Shown here piece by piece: positions 13,243 to 24,379 of a stretch of 64,000 nucleotides of DNA. The stretch comes from Vicugna pacos (taxonomy: Eukaryota > Chordata > Mammalia > Artiodactyla > Camelidae): the NCBI RefSeq assembly GCF_048564905.1, contig NC_132993.1, positions 83,297,001 to 83,361,000 on the forward strand, written 5' to 3'. Position 1 is the first letter of the stretch. Every line of letters begins with the position of its first letter. Under the pieces are notes generated by a model, which saw nothing but the letters and a program-made list of their open reading frames with translations, did no database searches and was not told where the DNA came from. Made by a program: the position numbers and the translations under genes.

Positions 13243-13577
13243 GTAAGGCGCGCGCCGGCGATCGGGGGTCGCGCGGGGCTTTTTTAAGACCCTCAGGCGG
13301 GAGCCTGCAAGCCGATGCCCGCGGGGAGACCGGGTACCCGCCCCGCGGCCGGAGCCCTTGGCGCCCCCAGCCCGGGCCGGCGCGGAGCGGGGTGGTCCGG
13401 AGGCTCTGCTGGCTGGGGATCGCGACGTGCTCTCCGCGCGGGGCCTTTCGTAAATAAACAAAGACGGATTATTGAAAACATTAAATCCATAGGTCACTTT
13501 CGGAATGCTTATGGTTTCGGGTTTTATGCGGACGCCGTCGGCTGGGGCTGGCGCGCTGTGCGGCGGCCGGGAATCGC

Positions 13578-13616
13578 GGGCCGGGCCGGGCCGGGCCGGG
13601 CCGGGCCGGGCTGGGG
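13578..13616 (+). repeat. GGGCC pentamer tract
   Basis: Seven GGG runs spaced by CC, then CTGGGG. The tract lies in the CpG island about 335 bases after the candidate exon 1 donor. It can in principle form a G-quadruplex on the + strand and is likely to vary in length between individuals. Confidence 0.9.
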
Positions 13617-13639
13617 TTCTGCTCCTCGGGGCGAACCCC

Positions 13640-14299
13640 GCGCGGGTCACTTAAGCTCTCCTGGCCGCGCTCTGCTCCTTGGAAACTGGAAAACCTTATC
13701 ATAGACGCTGTTGTGAGGGTTACATGAATTAAGTGCAACAACAGGGTTCTCTGCGACAGACATTTCCAAGCGCTGACACCTTGAATTGTGCTGCAAAGGA
13801 CTTAAGGTAGTTTGCAATCGCATAGAATAGTAACGAATCAACATAAAATAAATAGAAGCAGATGTGGGGAGCAGACAGTGTAAGACAGGAAGTCTGAGAG
13901 CAGAAAAATAAAGTGTGAATCTTCTGTGAAAATGAAAATGTTCTGTATTTAAGGAACTTACATTTAAATTGCCACGTGTGTCTGGTGGCTGCCTTATAGG
14001 ACAGGGCAGATCTGGTACTATTTTTGTAGTTAAGGCTCAGATTTGTCTCTAGGAAAGTAAATCGATCAGTTGCATAGCTCTCGTTATTTGAAAGTAAAGC
14101 ATACTTCGTTCATTCATTCATCTTCAAATATTAGTAGCCTTGAAAGAAGTAGAACCATTCCTTATAATTAGCTGTAAAGACGATATTCTGTATTTCATTA
14201 TTGGAGCACCCTGATATATTGCCATATGAAAGTACTCAGTTGAGGACCTGGGGCTGGAAAGGATAGAGTCAGTGAACATGGCGCAATTTATAACTTATA
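13640..14299. other. Intron 1, start; possible MIR
   Basis: The CpG content falls away quickly. About 13690-13790 (TTGTGAGGGTTACATGAATT and following) resembles the end of a MIR element on the + strand, but only weakly. Nothing else is recognised. Confidence 0.35.
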
Positions 14300-14465
14300 A
14301 AAGAGTTTTGAATAATTATACAAATGTTAACTAACCTTTATAGCAAAATTTAAAATACAGAGATAAGCAAAAAGAAATGAAATCACTAAAAATTCCACCA
14401 CCCAGAGACATAATTACAGTTAATATTTTGATGTATATATATTTATGGATTTTTGCCCATGTAGG
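14300..14465 (+). mobile_element. Old L1 3' fragment (L1ME-like)
   Basis: A short stretch with the phrase AATTCCACCACCCAGAGACA followed by an ACAGTTAATATTTTGATGTA-type block, usual in old L1 3' ends. Strongly decayed and short. Confidence 0.45.
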
Positions 14466-14563
14466 CACTTTATTTTCCTTGGTAGCCCTAAAGAATCCAG
14501 CTCCCTTCAAGGGTGAGGGTGGCTTCCACCTTAACCCTGGGACTTCCCAGACCAGCACCTGGC

Positions 14564-14600
14564 CGGATCTTAGAAGGTTACCAGATCTGAGAAGGTTACC
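14564..14600 (+). repeat. 18-bp tandem duplication
   Basis: Two adjacent units, CGGATCTTAGAAGGTTAC and CAGATCTGAGAAGGTTAC, differing at two positions. In intron 1 of BLVRA, with no known role. Confidence 0.8.
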
Positions 14601-14733
14601 GTCTCCCTAATCCTTCTGCCTGTACTTCTGCCAGTGGCCTGGCTTGGGGACAATGATTTTAGGCAGCTAAGAGAGCTTTCCAGAGAGGAGGAATGTCACA
14701 GCTGTGGCTCGTTCTGCATGAGGCGTAATCCAG

Positions 14734-14925
14734 AGTTCCTCATCCTTGGCACTGTTGATATTTGGGGCTGAATAACTCTTATGTTGTTGTTGTTGGAGTG
14801 GGGAGGGTGTCTTGTGCATGAGAGGATGTTTGGCAGCATTCCTGGGGTACTCCCCCTTCTCATCATGACAGTCGACAGTCAGAAATGTTGGTTGAAACCA
14901 CTTGGGTTAACAGAAATTGCTAAAT
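14734..14925 (-). mobile_element. Non-autonomous hAT-type DNA transposon (MER family)
   Basis: The + strand reads TCCTCATCCTTGGCACTGTT then GATATTTGGGGCTGAATAA, and later CATGAGAGGATGTTTGGCAG. This is the familiar inverted order of a short mammalian MER element with hAT-type ends. The exact MER number is not certain. Confidence 0.6.
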
Positions 14926-15414
14926 GATTGGTCACATGCTCTAAAGAGGTTCATATTCCAATTGCGTGTGAGAGAAAGACTGAGGTGGCAAGGGGGGCAT
15001 AAGTTAAGCCAAGGCATAACTTAAGTCCTGGCTGTATTATTCCTTTGGTGAGATTTTGGTGGGCAAGTAAGTACATCAGTGAGGATGGAAATAGAAAAAT
15101 GCACAAAAGTGAAGTAAATTTTTGAGGGGACTCTAAAAAAGAGGGGGTAGAATTCAAGAAACCAACAAATGACAGGCACCCAGGAAAGGGGGTTGGCGGG
15201 GTGCCATCCCCACCCTGGTCTGAAGGGGCAGGGAAGGGACTGTGGTGGTACCAGGGCTCTGAGGTGGGGTGGGGGTGGGTTGGACTACCGGAGGAGGAGC
15301 ATGCCCTTTAGGGCTTTTGTGGCCTTGGCAGAATGCAGCCAGGGCCAGAGCAGCAGCCCAGTGGGACAGGGCAGGTGGGAGATAAGTTCATCAGCCTCTC
15401 CCTTTGTTATGAGT

Positions 15415-15944
15415 CCAAGCTTATGGTGTTCAGCCATGGGACAGGCTAATAAATTGAGAGAGGAGGTGCTGGGGCGAGGAGTAGCAACTTTTTTGCAAGG
15501 CCAGCAGACTCAGAAGATAGTAGACTAGTGTCCTTAAAGAACCATCTTACCCAAGTTAGAAATCAGACTTCAAGAGGGAGGCCGTGTGGCTAGTTGTTGC
15601 AAACTTTTTTTGGTGGCGGGCTAGACCCTGAGGGGTTGTGGTAATCCTTTGTTCCTGCAGTTGTCCATGTAGGTCGGCTCACAATGTTCCTGTAAACTGC
15701 CAAGATGACAAATGTTACTCTCTGTTCTGCAACTTTTTATCTCTATATGAATGAAAAGAAAAGGTCAAGCCTGGGAGGCACAGAGCCTGGCGAACGGGCT
15801 ATCATGTATATTTCAGGCTATTGGCGATATTCTTTTACAAAGATACGGAGCCAGCAGTGACTCAGCACAGGCAACCGTGCACAAAGTTGTGAGAGAGCAA
15901 GGAATAGAGCCAATATGGAGTGAGGTTTGTTCTTCTCTGTTACA
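15415..15944 (-). mobile_element. Solo LTR, class I ERV-like
   Basis: An LTR fossil of about 530 bp in antisense orientation. The + strand borders are TGTTATGAGTCC at the left and CTCTGTTACA at the right, so it runs TG...CA. The flanking 4-mers are CCTT and CCTC, close to a 4-bp target duplication. It shares long blocks with the LTR at 18721-19144 (for example ACAGGCTAATAAATTGAGAG against ACAGGCCAATAAATTGGGAG). No internal viral region is attached, so it is probably a solo LTR left by recombination. It lies in BLVRA intron 1. Confidence 0.75.
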
Positions 15945-16299
15945 CCTCTCCCCTCCTCTGCCCGCTGATCTCCTCTGGCCAAACCCAAGTGGAAGCTGAA
16001 GGGTGGGGAGCCCAGGTGATGCGTCCTGGGGAGGTCAGCTGGCTCCTGAGGGGGCAGGAGGGGGCAGACAGAGAACCAGCATCAGCAAGTGATCTAAGGT
16101 CTTCCTGCCTTTGAAGAATGAAAGCTGGGGGGGGCCTTGCTTCTTAAGGGTTACCGTGGGAGTAAAAGGAGATAGACAAAACATGTTTTTGAAAAAGAAA
16201 AAAAAAAAAAAAAGCACATACACACGTAGGTCACTGCTGCTTTTGACCTCTGGCTCTCTTCCATGCAGTAATGTTGTCATGCTGTTTTAGCCACTGCAG

Positions 16300-18720
16300 G
16301 ATTTTTTTTCCCAGCTTTATTGGGGTGTAATTAACACAAAAATTCTTAGATATTTTTAAGTAGACAATGTGATGATTTGATACACAGAAAATTATGAAAG
16401 TATTCTCTCCGAGTAAATTAACACACTTCTTTACTGTTTTTGTTTTTGATGAGGTTTAAGTTCTACTCCCAGCAAATTTCAGTTACACAAGACAGTGTTA
16501 TCAACTATAGTTACCATTTTATATATTTTTAGATCCTCAGACCTTATCGATTTTATAACTGAAAATGTGTACCCTTTTACCAACCTCTTCCTATTTCCCC
16601 CATTACCCCAGGCCCTGGGAACCCCTTTTCTACTCTTTCTGTGAGTTTGATTCTTTTGTTCTTTTAGACTCCACATTTAAGTAATACCATGCAGTATTTT
16701 TCTTTCTCTGTCTGGCTTATTTCACTTAGCTTAACACCATCCGGGTTCACCTATGTTGTCAAAAATGAAAAGATTTCCTCCTTTTTTAAGGCTGAATAAT
16801 ATTCCTCGGTACCTGCAGGGGATTGGTTCCAGGATCCCCTCTGGATACCAGAATCCTTGGCTGCATAAGTCCCTGATATAAAATGGTATATAGTACGGTG
16901 AATATGGATTACACATCCTCAGATACGAAGGGCTGACTGTATATAGATCGTGCCTTTATCTTTGCATCCATCAATCGACACTTAGGTTGTTTCCATGTCT
17001 TGGCTATTATCAATAATGGTGCAAAGAACATGAGCGTACATGTGTATCTCTACAAGATAATTATTTTGTTTCCTTTGGATATATACTCGGAATTGGGGTT
17101 GCTGGATCATCCGGTAGTTCTATTTTTAATTTCTTGAGGAATCTCTGCATTGTTTTCCATAGTGGCTGTACCAGTTTGCATTCCCATCAAGAATGCACGA
17201 GGATTCCCTTTTCTCTATATCCTCACCAGCATTTGTTATCTTTCTTCTTTTTGATAATTGCTATCCTAGCGTGTGAGATGATTTCTCTTCGTGGTTTTGA
17301 TTTCAGTTTCCCTGATGATTAGTGATGCTGAAGGCTGAAATCTTTTCATGTACCTGTTGGCCTTCTATATATCTTCTTTGGAAGAATGCCTATTAAGTCT
17401 CTCTGCCCATTTTAAAATTGAGTCATGTGTGTTTTTTAACTATTGAGTTGTATGATTTCCTCATATATTTTGGATATTAACCCCTTATGAGATATGTGTG
17501 GTTTGCAAATATTTTCTCCCATTCCATGGCTTCCTTTGCTGTGCGGAAGCTTTTTGGTTTCATGTAGTCCCACTTGTTTATTTTGGCTTTTGTTACCTTT
17601 GCTTTAGGTGGCTAATAAAAAAATCATTGCCAAGACCAATGTCAAGGAGCTTACCCCTTATGTATTCTTCTAGATTTACAGTTCCAGATCTTATGTGGCT
17701 CCATACAAATTTTAGGGTTGCTTTTTCTATTTTTGTGAAGAATGTCATTGAAATTTATAGAGATTGCACTGAATCTATAGATTGCTTTGGGTAGTATGGA
17801 CATGTTAATAATATTAATTCTCCCAGTCTATCAGCACAGAATATCTTTTTATTTCTTGTATCTTTCAGTTTCTTTCATCAGTGTCTTAAGAGTTTTCATT
17901 GTACAGATCTTCACCTCCTTGGTTAAATTTATTCCTGAGTATTTATTTGTTTTGGATGCTGTGGTAAATAAGCTTGTTTTCTTAACTTCTCTTTCTGATA
18001 TTTTGTTGTTTGTGTATAGAAATGCAACTGATTTTTGTGTACTAATTTTGTGTCCTGCAACTTTACTGAATTCATTTATTAGTTCTTACAGTTTCGGGGT
18101 AGAGTCTTTCGATTTCCTTCACAAAGTATTACATAATGGCTTAAAGTCTGTTTTGTCTGATGCAAGTGTAACTCTTCCTGCTTTCTTCTGGAAATATCTT
18201 TTTCCACCTCTTCACTCAGTCGTATGTGTGTTCTTTAAAGTGAAGTAAACATAGCTGAGTCTTGTAGCTTTTTGTTTTCAATGTCTTCAGCCACTCTCTG
18301 TGTTTTGATTATATGTAGTCCATTTACATTTAAAGTAATCATTGCCAGGTGTTAACGTCCTATTGCCATTACATTGTTCTCTGTTTGTTTTATGATTTCT
18401 TTCTTTCTTTCTTCCTCTCGCCTTCTTCCTCTCGCCATCTTCCTTCATGATTAGATGATTTTTGTAGTGCTCTGCTTTGATTCCTTTTCTTTTCTCCTTT
18501 GTGTGTCTACTATAGGCTTTTGCTTTGTAATCACCATGAGGCGTACATAAAATATATTTATAATAGTCTATTTCAAGCTGATTGCAAGTTAACTTCAAAT
18601 ACATCCTAACGCTCTACTTTCATACATTCCCTCCTCCACATTTTATGTTTTGGTGTCACAATGTACATCCTTTTTAAGTTGTTTATATTTACAAGTAATT
18701 ATAGTTATTTTTAATTCTTT
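16300..18720 (-). mobile_element. L1, antisense, 3' part
   Basis: The minus strand gives the 3' UTR (CAGCTTTATTGGGGTGTAAT at about 16311 is its reverse) and ORF2 remains up to about 17800, then 5' parts of the element. It is broken by a MER2-like DNA transposon at 16805-16941 and by an LTR at 18721-19144, after which it resumes. It is decayed, with its longest open stretch in an unrelated direction. It fills much of BLVRA intron 1. Confidence 0.85.
16805..16941 (+). mobile_element. MER2-like Tigger MITE inside L1
   Basis: The right end reads GATACGAAGGGCTGACTG, the inverted form of the MER2-type terminal repeat, and is followed by TATA. The left part has GGGGATTGGTTCCAGGATCC. The L1 phrase GAATAATATTC before it continues as TATATAGATCGTG after it, so the element entered the L1. 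Its left terminal repeat is partly missing. Confidence 0.7.
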
Positions 18721-19144
18721 CGTTACCGAGTCCAAACTCGTTGCACGACAGGCCAATAAATTGGGAGAAGGGATGTTGGGGCAAGGAACAGCGACTTTAC
18801 TTGGAAAGCCGGCAGGCCGAGAGGATGGCAGACTAATGTCTTGGAGAGCCATCCTGCTCTAGTCAGAATACAGGCTCCTTTTATGCAAAAAAGGGGAGAG
18901 GGTGTGGATGACTGTTGCAGACTTCTTGGTGTAGGTAGGAATTCTTTGCTCTTGCAGCCGTCCACGTGGGCCAGCTCATGGTGCTCCTGCAAAACCTCCA
19001 ACAAAACGAACATTATCCTCTATTCTGCAACTTTGTTATCTTTACGTGAGTGCAGAGCCAGCAAGACTAAGCCTAGAACACAGGGCACAGGGTTAAAGCC
19101 AAAGGAACAGAGCTAACACGGAATCAGATTTGTTCTTTATTACA
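18721..19144 (-). mobile_element. Solo LTR, class I ERV-like, inside L1
   Basis: An LTR fossil of 424 bp, same family and orientation as 15415-15944. The L1 text TTAATTCTTT stops at 18720 and picks up again after 19148. CTTT at 18717-18720 and 19145-19148 is a 4-bp target duplication, which fits class I elements. The minus strand shows a TATA-like TGCATAAAAGG. No internal region is attached. It is younger than the L1 it sits in. Confidence 0.8.
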
Positions 19145-19148
19145 CTTT

Positions 19149-19575
19149 TGCCGGAGTTATAAGTGATTGACCCACAGCCATGATAATATTAGAGGATTCT
19201 GACTTGAACTGTATACTTTCCTTTATCAGTGAGTTTTTGGTATGTTTTCCTCTTACGAATTAGCATCCTTTCATTTCGGCTTGAAGATCTCCCTTTAACA
19301 TTTCTTCTAAGCCCGGAATAATGGTGATGAACTCCTTTAGTTTTTTGTTTTGTTTTTTGTATTTTTAATTGTTTGGGGGGGGATGTAATTAAGTGTTTAT
19401 TTATTTACTTATTTATTTTAATGGAGGTACTGGGCAGGACACACACTCTGAACACTCTACCACTGAGCCACCCCTCCACCCCCCAATTTAGCTATTGTTT
19501 GTTTGGAAAATGCTTAAATCTTTCCTTCAATCCTGAAGAGCAACTTTGCCAGGTAGAGTAGCCTTGCTTGGCTTT

Positions 19576-19606
<31 letters not shown>

Positions 19607-20085
19607 AGTTTACATTCCATTCTATTCTGGCCTGCGAAGTTTCTGCTGAGAAAGATGCTGATAATCTTATGGGCGTTCCCTTGTATAGAACATGCTGATT
19701 TTAGCTTAGTGCTTTTAAGAATCTCTTTTTGTCTTTACCTTTTGACAGTGTAATTATGCTGTGTCTTGGTGTGGATCTCTTTGGATTTATCTTCTTTAGT
19801 CTTTTGGGGGGCCTCATGGATCTGGACGTTTGCTTCTTTCCCCAAGTTAAGGAAATTTCCAGCAATTAATTCTTTGAATTAACTTTCTGCCCATTTCTTT
19901 CTCTGTTTTCTCCTTCTGAGACCCTTATAATGCATATCTTCGTCCACTTGTTCTTGTCCCATAAATCCCTTCAGCTATCTTTACTTTAAAAATTTTTTTT
20001 TTTCTTTTCGCTGCTCTGACTTTAATTCCAGTGCTCTGTCTTCCGAGTTCACTGATCTTTCTTCCATTGATCTAGCTCATCTGCC
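19149..20085 (-). mobile_element. L1, antisense, continuation after LTR
   Basis: The L1 that was broken at 18720 continues. The + strand phrase TGGTGATGAACTCCTTTAG (about 19323) and the block TTATGCTGTGTCTTGGTGTG (about 19755) are standard for this part of mammalian L1 read backwards. A Vic-1 SINE entered at about 19340-19485. Confidence 0.8.
19345..19485 (-). mobile_element. Camelid tRNA-Ala SINE (Vic-1 type)
   Basis: The minus strand gives GGGGTGGAGGGGTGGCTCAG, GTGGTAGAGTGTTCAGAGTG, and a tail AAATAAATAAGTAAATAAAT. The anticodon and B-box region is shortened compared with the copy at 6145, so the internal part is rearranged. It lies inside the antisense L1. Confidence 0.85.
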
Positions 20086-20094
20086 CTCCCCCAC

Positions 20095-20235
20095 CTCCTT
20101 TTTACAGAAGCAGGAACCAAAGTCCCCAGAGACCATGCGCCCCCGCCTGGATTACACAGCTAGTGGGCACCCAGGCCAGCTCTAGAACTGTGGTCTCTTG
20201 AGTCACAGGCAGGCTTTTTATTTCCCAGAGATCGT
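20095..20235 (+). mobile_element. MIR element
   Basis: TTTTACAGAAGCAGGAACCA, then GGATTACACAGCTAGTGGGC, CAGCTCTAGAACTGTGGTCT: the usual order of a MIR core on the + strand, well diverged. Confidence 0.7.
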
Positions 20236-20534
20236 CTGCATGCTCGGACTCCGAAGCAGTTTAGTAAACCTGCTGCCTTAGTTCTGGGGGAAGGAGAAAC
20301 CTACTTGAAAATGCTTCCGGCAGGTTATTTATGCCAAAGGGTTAACTTTTTCTCCTTTAACTTTCTAGTTGGACCACTACAGCCAGAGCTGACCTTTGTA
20401 ATTACACAGCAATTCAGGAAGTAACTCAAGATTCTTCTTCTGTTTTTTTTTTTCTTGTTGTTGTTGGTTTTTTGGTTTGTTTTTTGGAGGCATACCATAT
20501 ATTTCTGGGTGGGAAGGCTGAATGATTAACCCTA

Positions 20535-21110
20535 ATTTAATTTATAAATTTGATGCAAATCTAGGCACAGTCCCAGTGGCTTTTTTTTTTTTAACTTGAC
20601 AGAGCTGTTCTAAGATTAATCTAGGAGTCTAAGCAAGCAAGAATACAGAAGAATACTGAACAAGTTAATGCAAGAACTTAAACGACCAGACATCAAGACA
20701 TATTGTAAAGCTACAGAAATGTAAATAATGTACTTACTATAGGCATGGGGACTGAGGTCAGTGGTACAGCAGAGACAGTAAAAAAAAAAAAAAAGAAGGA
20801 ATAACCATATTCACAAGAATTTAAGTACAAGTCATTGGGAGAAAGGATAAAATATTCATATGATATAGGAACAACTCAACTATTTGGGACAATTACATTA
20901 GCTCATGCCATGTACCAAAATACAGTTTAGACTGATTAAAATAAATACGTAAATACAGGGAAAAAAGTTAACAACCTAAAAAGAAAATAAAAATGTGTCT
21001 GTTGGTCTTTCTTCCCAAACATAATGCTAAAGGTCCAAAACTTTAAAGCCTTTTTCGTGTTTGACCATTAAAATATTAAACCCTTGAAATAAAAAGACAA
21101 AGTGAAATCT
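20535..21110 (+). mobile_element. Very decayed L1 ORF2 3' part
   Basis: TTTATAAATTTGATGCAAAT and GTCCCAGTGGCTTTTTTT match the L1 phrase for 'ATAAATTCAATGCAATCC ... CCAGTGGCATTTTT'. The following text is a worn L1 3' half. No coding potential remains. Confidence 0.6.
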
Positions 21111-23308
21111 TGTTAGAGGGTTAGGTCTTAGATCTTTTAGAACATATTAAAATGTAGAATAAAGTATTCTCTGAGTTTGGTTTTGGCCGGACAGTGGAGA
21201 GGAAGGGAAAGATGTGTGTGGGCACGGAGGGTGTTGAGAGATGGGGTTTGCTGCCTCTCCCAACAGTGCTGTCTTATTATGATGGGAGTTAAAAGCTGGA
21301 GACGGAGGAATGTGGAGAGGATCTGGCCAGGATACCCCCGCTGAACGTGCTTTGTAAGTGACAATGCAATTCATCCTCGGTAGTAGATTGCCGATGCCCA
21401 CGGTGGTAGGATTTCTAGGTGAAGTCCTTTCTCATGCATGCACATCTCTGCAGATTGCTTTTGTTTTGTTTTGCTTTCCCCAGATTCTGTGGGAAAGCAG
21501 TAAAGTTCCTAAGTGATGTCACATAGACGGGTTTTATCGGAAAGCATTTCTGGAAGTCCTCATTAGACAGGGAAGCTGTAGTAATACTTCTGCGAGGACA
21601 AAGGACTCAGGGCAACTTAATGATTTCTCCTGAATGAGGTCTGGGGACTGGAAACATAGATGGGAAACAGCAGGATCAGTAGGTCAGAGGTTGCTGCGCG
21701 GTTTGGAGTTTTACTAGACGTTGCTAGACTGCCTTCTGTAGAGATGGTGCCTGCCTATGGTTAGTTCCTTAATAAAGTCAGAGAGTATTTTCCTCCACAC
21801 TTCGACCATCACGCTGTGGCAAACATTTTGATCTCTGTCAGTTTGATAGAGCCTCTTGATGAGGTAATTTCATGACCGAGGTTGAGCACTGTTTTAAGAG
21901 TCACCGGATTTTCCTTTTCTGGGAATCAGAGAGCATCTTAGAGGCCAGAACGGACCTTTGAGATGGAGTCCAACCATTCAGCCTATAGATAGGAAACCTG
22001 TTTGGCCATGGTCATTTGGCTAGTCCATTCCTGAAGCCAGACCAAACCCCAGGTCTCATATTTCTCATAAAAGCTCTCTGGGTGAGTGTCAGACGGTGCT
22101 GTAAAGGTCTCTGGCAGTCTGAGCTTGACTCTAGAACCAGAAAGCTGGAAATTACAGGGCAAGGCCACAACACCGTGACTGTGAGGCCCACTGCTGGAAC
22201 CCACCCTGAACTCCAGGTACCTGATCTGCAAAATGGAATTAATATTAGCCTTTTTGCCAAGGCTGCAAGGATGAGGGTTGGTGCAGATAAAGTAGCTGAC
22301 ACAAGCGGGCTCTCACAACTGTCATCCTCTTCCTCCTGTTTTGTTATGTGACTTCTCCACTCACATGGAAGCTCCAACAGAGACAAACTAACATCCTTCA
22401 GATTATAAGCAAAGGTCAGTGGTGCTGGGGCAGGCATCACTGCGGGGAGGCAGCAGGGCAGGCTCTCCTGGGAGCCCCTGCGGTCCAAACTTGGTCCTTG
22501 ACTTCGCCCTGGCCCTTTCTGGCTTTGCTGTCAGTGTCTTGGTCAGCCTTCATTCTCGAGAAGACATCACGCCTGTGCTGACTCCTGCGGATCTGAGAAG
22601 AAAGCTCCCCCTCTTTGTCACTCCCTCTCTGCTTCTGAGGGTTTGTCTTCCAGAAAGTTCCCCCTTTCAGATTTCCCAGGAAAGAGGAAAGGGCTCCAAA
22701 TGGCAAAAGGAAAGGCAGCACGTGGCCAGGCTGGGTCACGAGACCCCACTGTCAAAGGAGGAAGGAGGAACGGGCAAGAGAGGAGGGAGGGAGTTACTGA
22801 AAATGAGTTATTTTCAATGCAAGCCCCCACGATCATCGCAGGAGTTCTTAGGATGGCCAAGGTTTTTAAAAACGGGTGTTATTATTTCACAGTTGCTCTT
22901 CCCAGTGGCCTAACCCTTCTTATATTTTGCGAGAGAACAAGATCAAATGCAGGACAGGGTCCAAGGACAGAGGCTGCCTCAGCCTTCCGTTCCCAGAGGT
23001 CCTGGAGGGCCCTCCTTCCCTGCTCAGCAACTCAGGAGCATCCTTTGCATTGGCTTCCTGGAGCCTGCCTGCCCCCCACCCCCAACCAGGTGGAAGGGCT
23101 GGAAAGTCCTCCGTAGGCCTTTGCTGTCGCCTCTGTCATCCACTCACCATCCTAGGTTAATAAAGACGCAGTTCTAATGTTTTGAAAAATGAGGAATCTA
23201 GTTCTTTGGGACCCCTTTGTTTTACTGTCAATCCTGGTGATTCTCCGTGAGTGGCTCTCCGACCATCTGAGTGCCCTCTTCCTGGATGCCTGTTGAAAAT
23301 GCACATTC
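21111..23308. other. Intron 1, unassigned with MIR/L2 traces
   Basis: Mostly unique-looking intron. 21945-22060 and 22095-22270 resemble worn MIR or L2 tails (CAGCCTATAGATAGGAAACC; ACCTGATCTGCAAAATGGAA). Overlapping open frames of up to 164 codons on both strands have no recognisable domain and no splice support. Confidence 0.4.
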
Positions 23309-23621
23309 TTTTTTTTTTTTTTTGTATTGAAGTATATAGTCAGTTACAGTATGTCAATTTCTGGTGTGCAGCACAGTGTCCCAGTCATGATATATATACG
23401 TATATTCATTTTCATGTTCTTTTTCATTAAAGGGTATTACAAGATATTGAATATAGTTCCTTGTGCCATATGGATGAAATTTATTTATCTGTTTTTATAC
23501 ATAGTGGTTACAAATCTCAAAATTTCAGATTTATCCCTTCCCACCCCCTTGCCCCCAGTAACCATCAGATTGTTTACTATGTCTGTGAGTCTGTTTCTGT
23601 TTTGTAGATGAGTTCAGTGTC
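23309..23621 (-). mobile_element. L1 3' end, antisense, relatively young
   Basis: A T15 run at 23309-23323 is the antisense poly(A). After it the + strand reads GTATTGAAGTATATAGTCAG and TCTGGTGTGCAGCACAGTGT, a 3' UTR type common in artiodactyl L1. It is only about 310 bp, so strongly 5' truncated. It is less diverged than the other L1 pieces here. Confidence 0.8.
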
Positions 23622-24379
23622 CTTTTTTTAAATTTTATTTTTATTTTTAGATTCTTAACCTCCCTTCCTACAGGGTAGGAACTCTGGGGGTGGAACTCAG
23701 AGACGCGCATCTTCAACAGGCAGTCCTGGGAGGCGGTGAAAATTTGGAACTGCTGTTACTCTGCACTGGTTCCTTATTTATTTCTGTTCCTTCTCTCTCC
23801 TGTTTCCTCTCATCTCCCCTTTTTCTTTCCTCATTCCTGTGGTTCATGCCTGTCTGCTCCCTCCTTCCTCCTCCTTAGTGTTCAGGGTTCAGAGTAGCCT
23901 GTTGAACTGTTCTCTTAACATAATATGTTTAAGTCCTTTGGAAACTCAGCTAGGAGGGAAAAAAAGAAGTATATGTTTCCTACTGCCTTGACTGTCACCA
24001 TAAAACAAGGGCAGATACAAAGCTATCCTCTCCGCACACCAATTTTGGACAGTGCATCGTTATTTCAAATACACAGAAGCATCACGTTTACAGCTACTCT
24101 TTGATACAGGAGGTGGACCTTGGGGGTTCACAGTGGCCTTTGAGGGAAGCATGACTGGTGAGACATCCCAGGGGAGCCAGCTGCCGCCTGGTTCAGATGA
24201 GACACCGGCCTGGGTACCCTCCCAGGAGGGCACAAGGTGGTGAAGGCATTTGGGGCGGATGGGGCCCATGGGACAGGAAGTGGGGTGACAGAGAGGGTGG
24301 GATGGCAAAGGGGAGGTGTCTGCATGGAATTTGGGGTGGATGCCACCCATGTTCTGAACCTCTGCTTTTGTCTTCACAG
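23622..24379. other. Intron 1, end
   Basis: Unique-looking sequence up to the exon 2 acceptor. The last bases, CTTTTGTCTTCACAG, form a good pyrimidine tract and acceptor. Open frames on both strands at 24060-24600 are not supported as genes. Confidence 0.5.

Larger units (their letters stand above)
12781..13680 (+). promoter_or_regulatory. CpG island, probable BLVRA promoter
   Basis: About 900 bases that are very rich in G+C and in CpG, in sharp contrast to the AT-rich L1 before and the intron after. GC-box-like sites (GGGGCGGAGG near 12870, GGGGGCGTGAGG near 13060) are present and no TATA box is obvious, as for housekeeping promoters. BLVRA's first coding exon lies about 11 kb downstream on the same strand, and human BLVRA also starts with a non-coding exon. 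Long open frames on both strands here are a by-product of high GC and are not called as genes. A divergent transcript from the other strand cannot be excluded. Confidence 0.75.

Noticed and set aside
12717-13650. Long overlapping open frames on both strands (246 codons on +, 293 on -)
   Set aside because: They lie in a CpG island, where stops are rare by composition. They are rich in Arg, Pro, Ala and Gly with no domain, and overlap each other in opposite directions.
15415-19144. One provirus with two LTRs
   Set aside because: The sequence between is antisense L1 and unique intron, and each LTR has its own short flanking repeats.
22012-23177. Several overlapping open frames of 100-164 codons
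   Set aside because: Both strands and several frames are open at once, with no domain. Typical chance frames in GC-richer intron.
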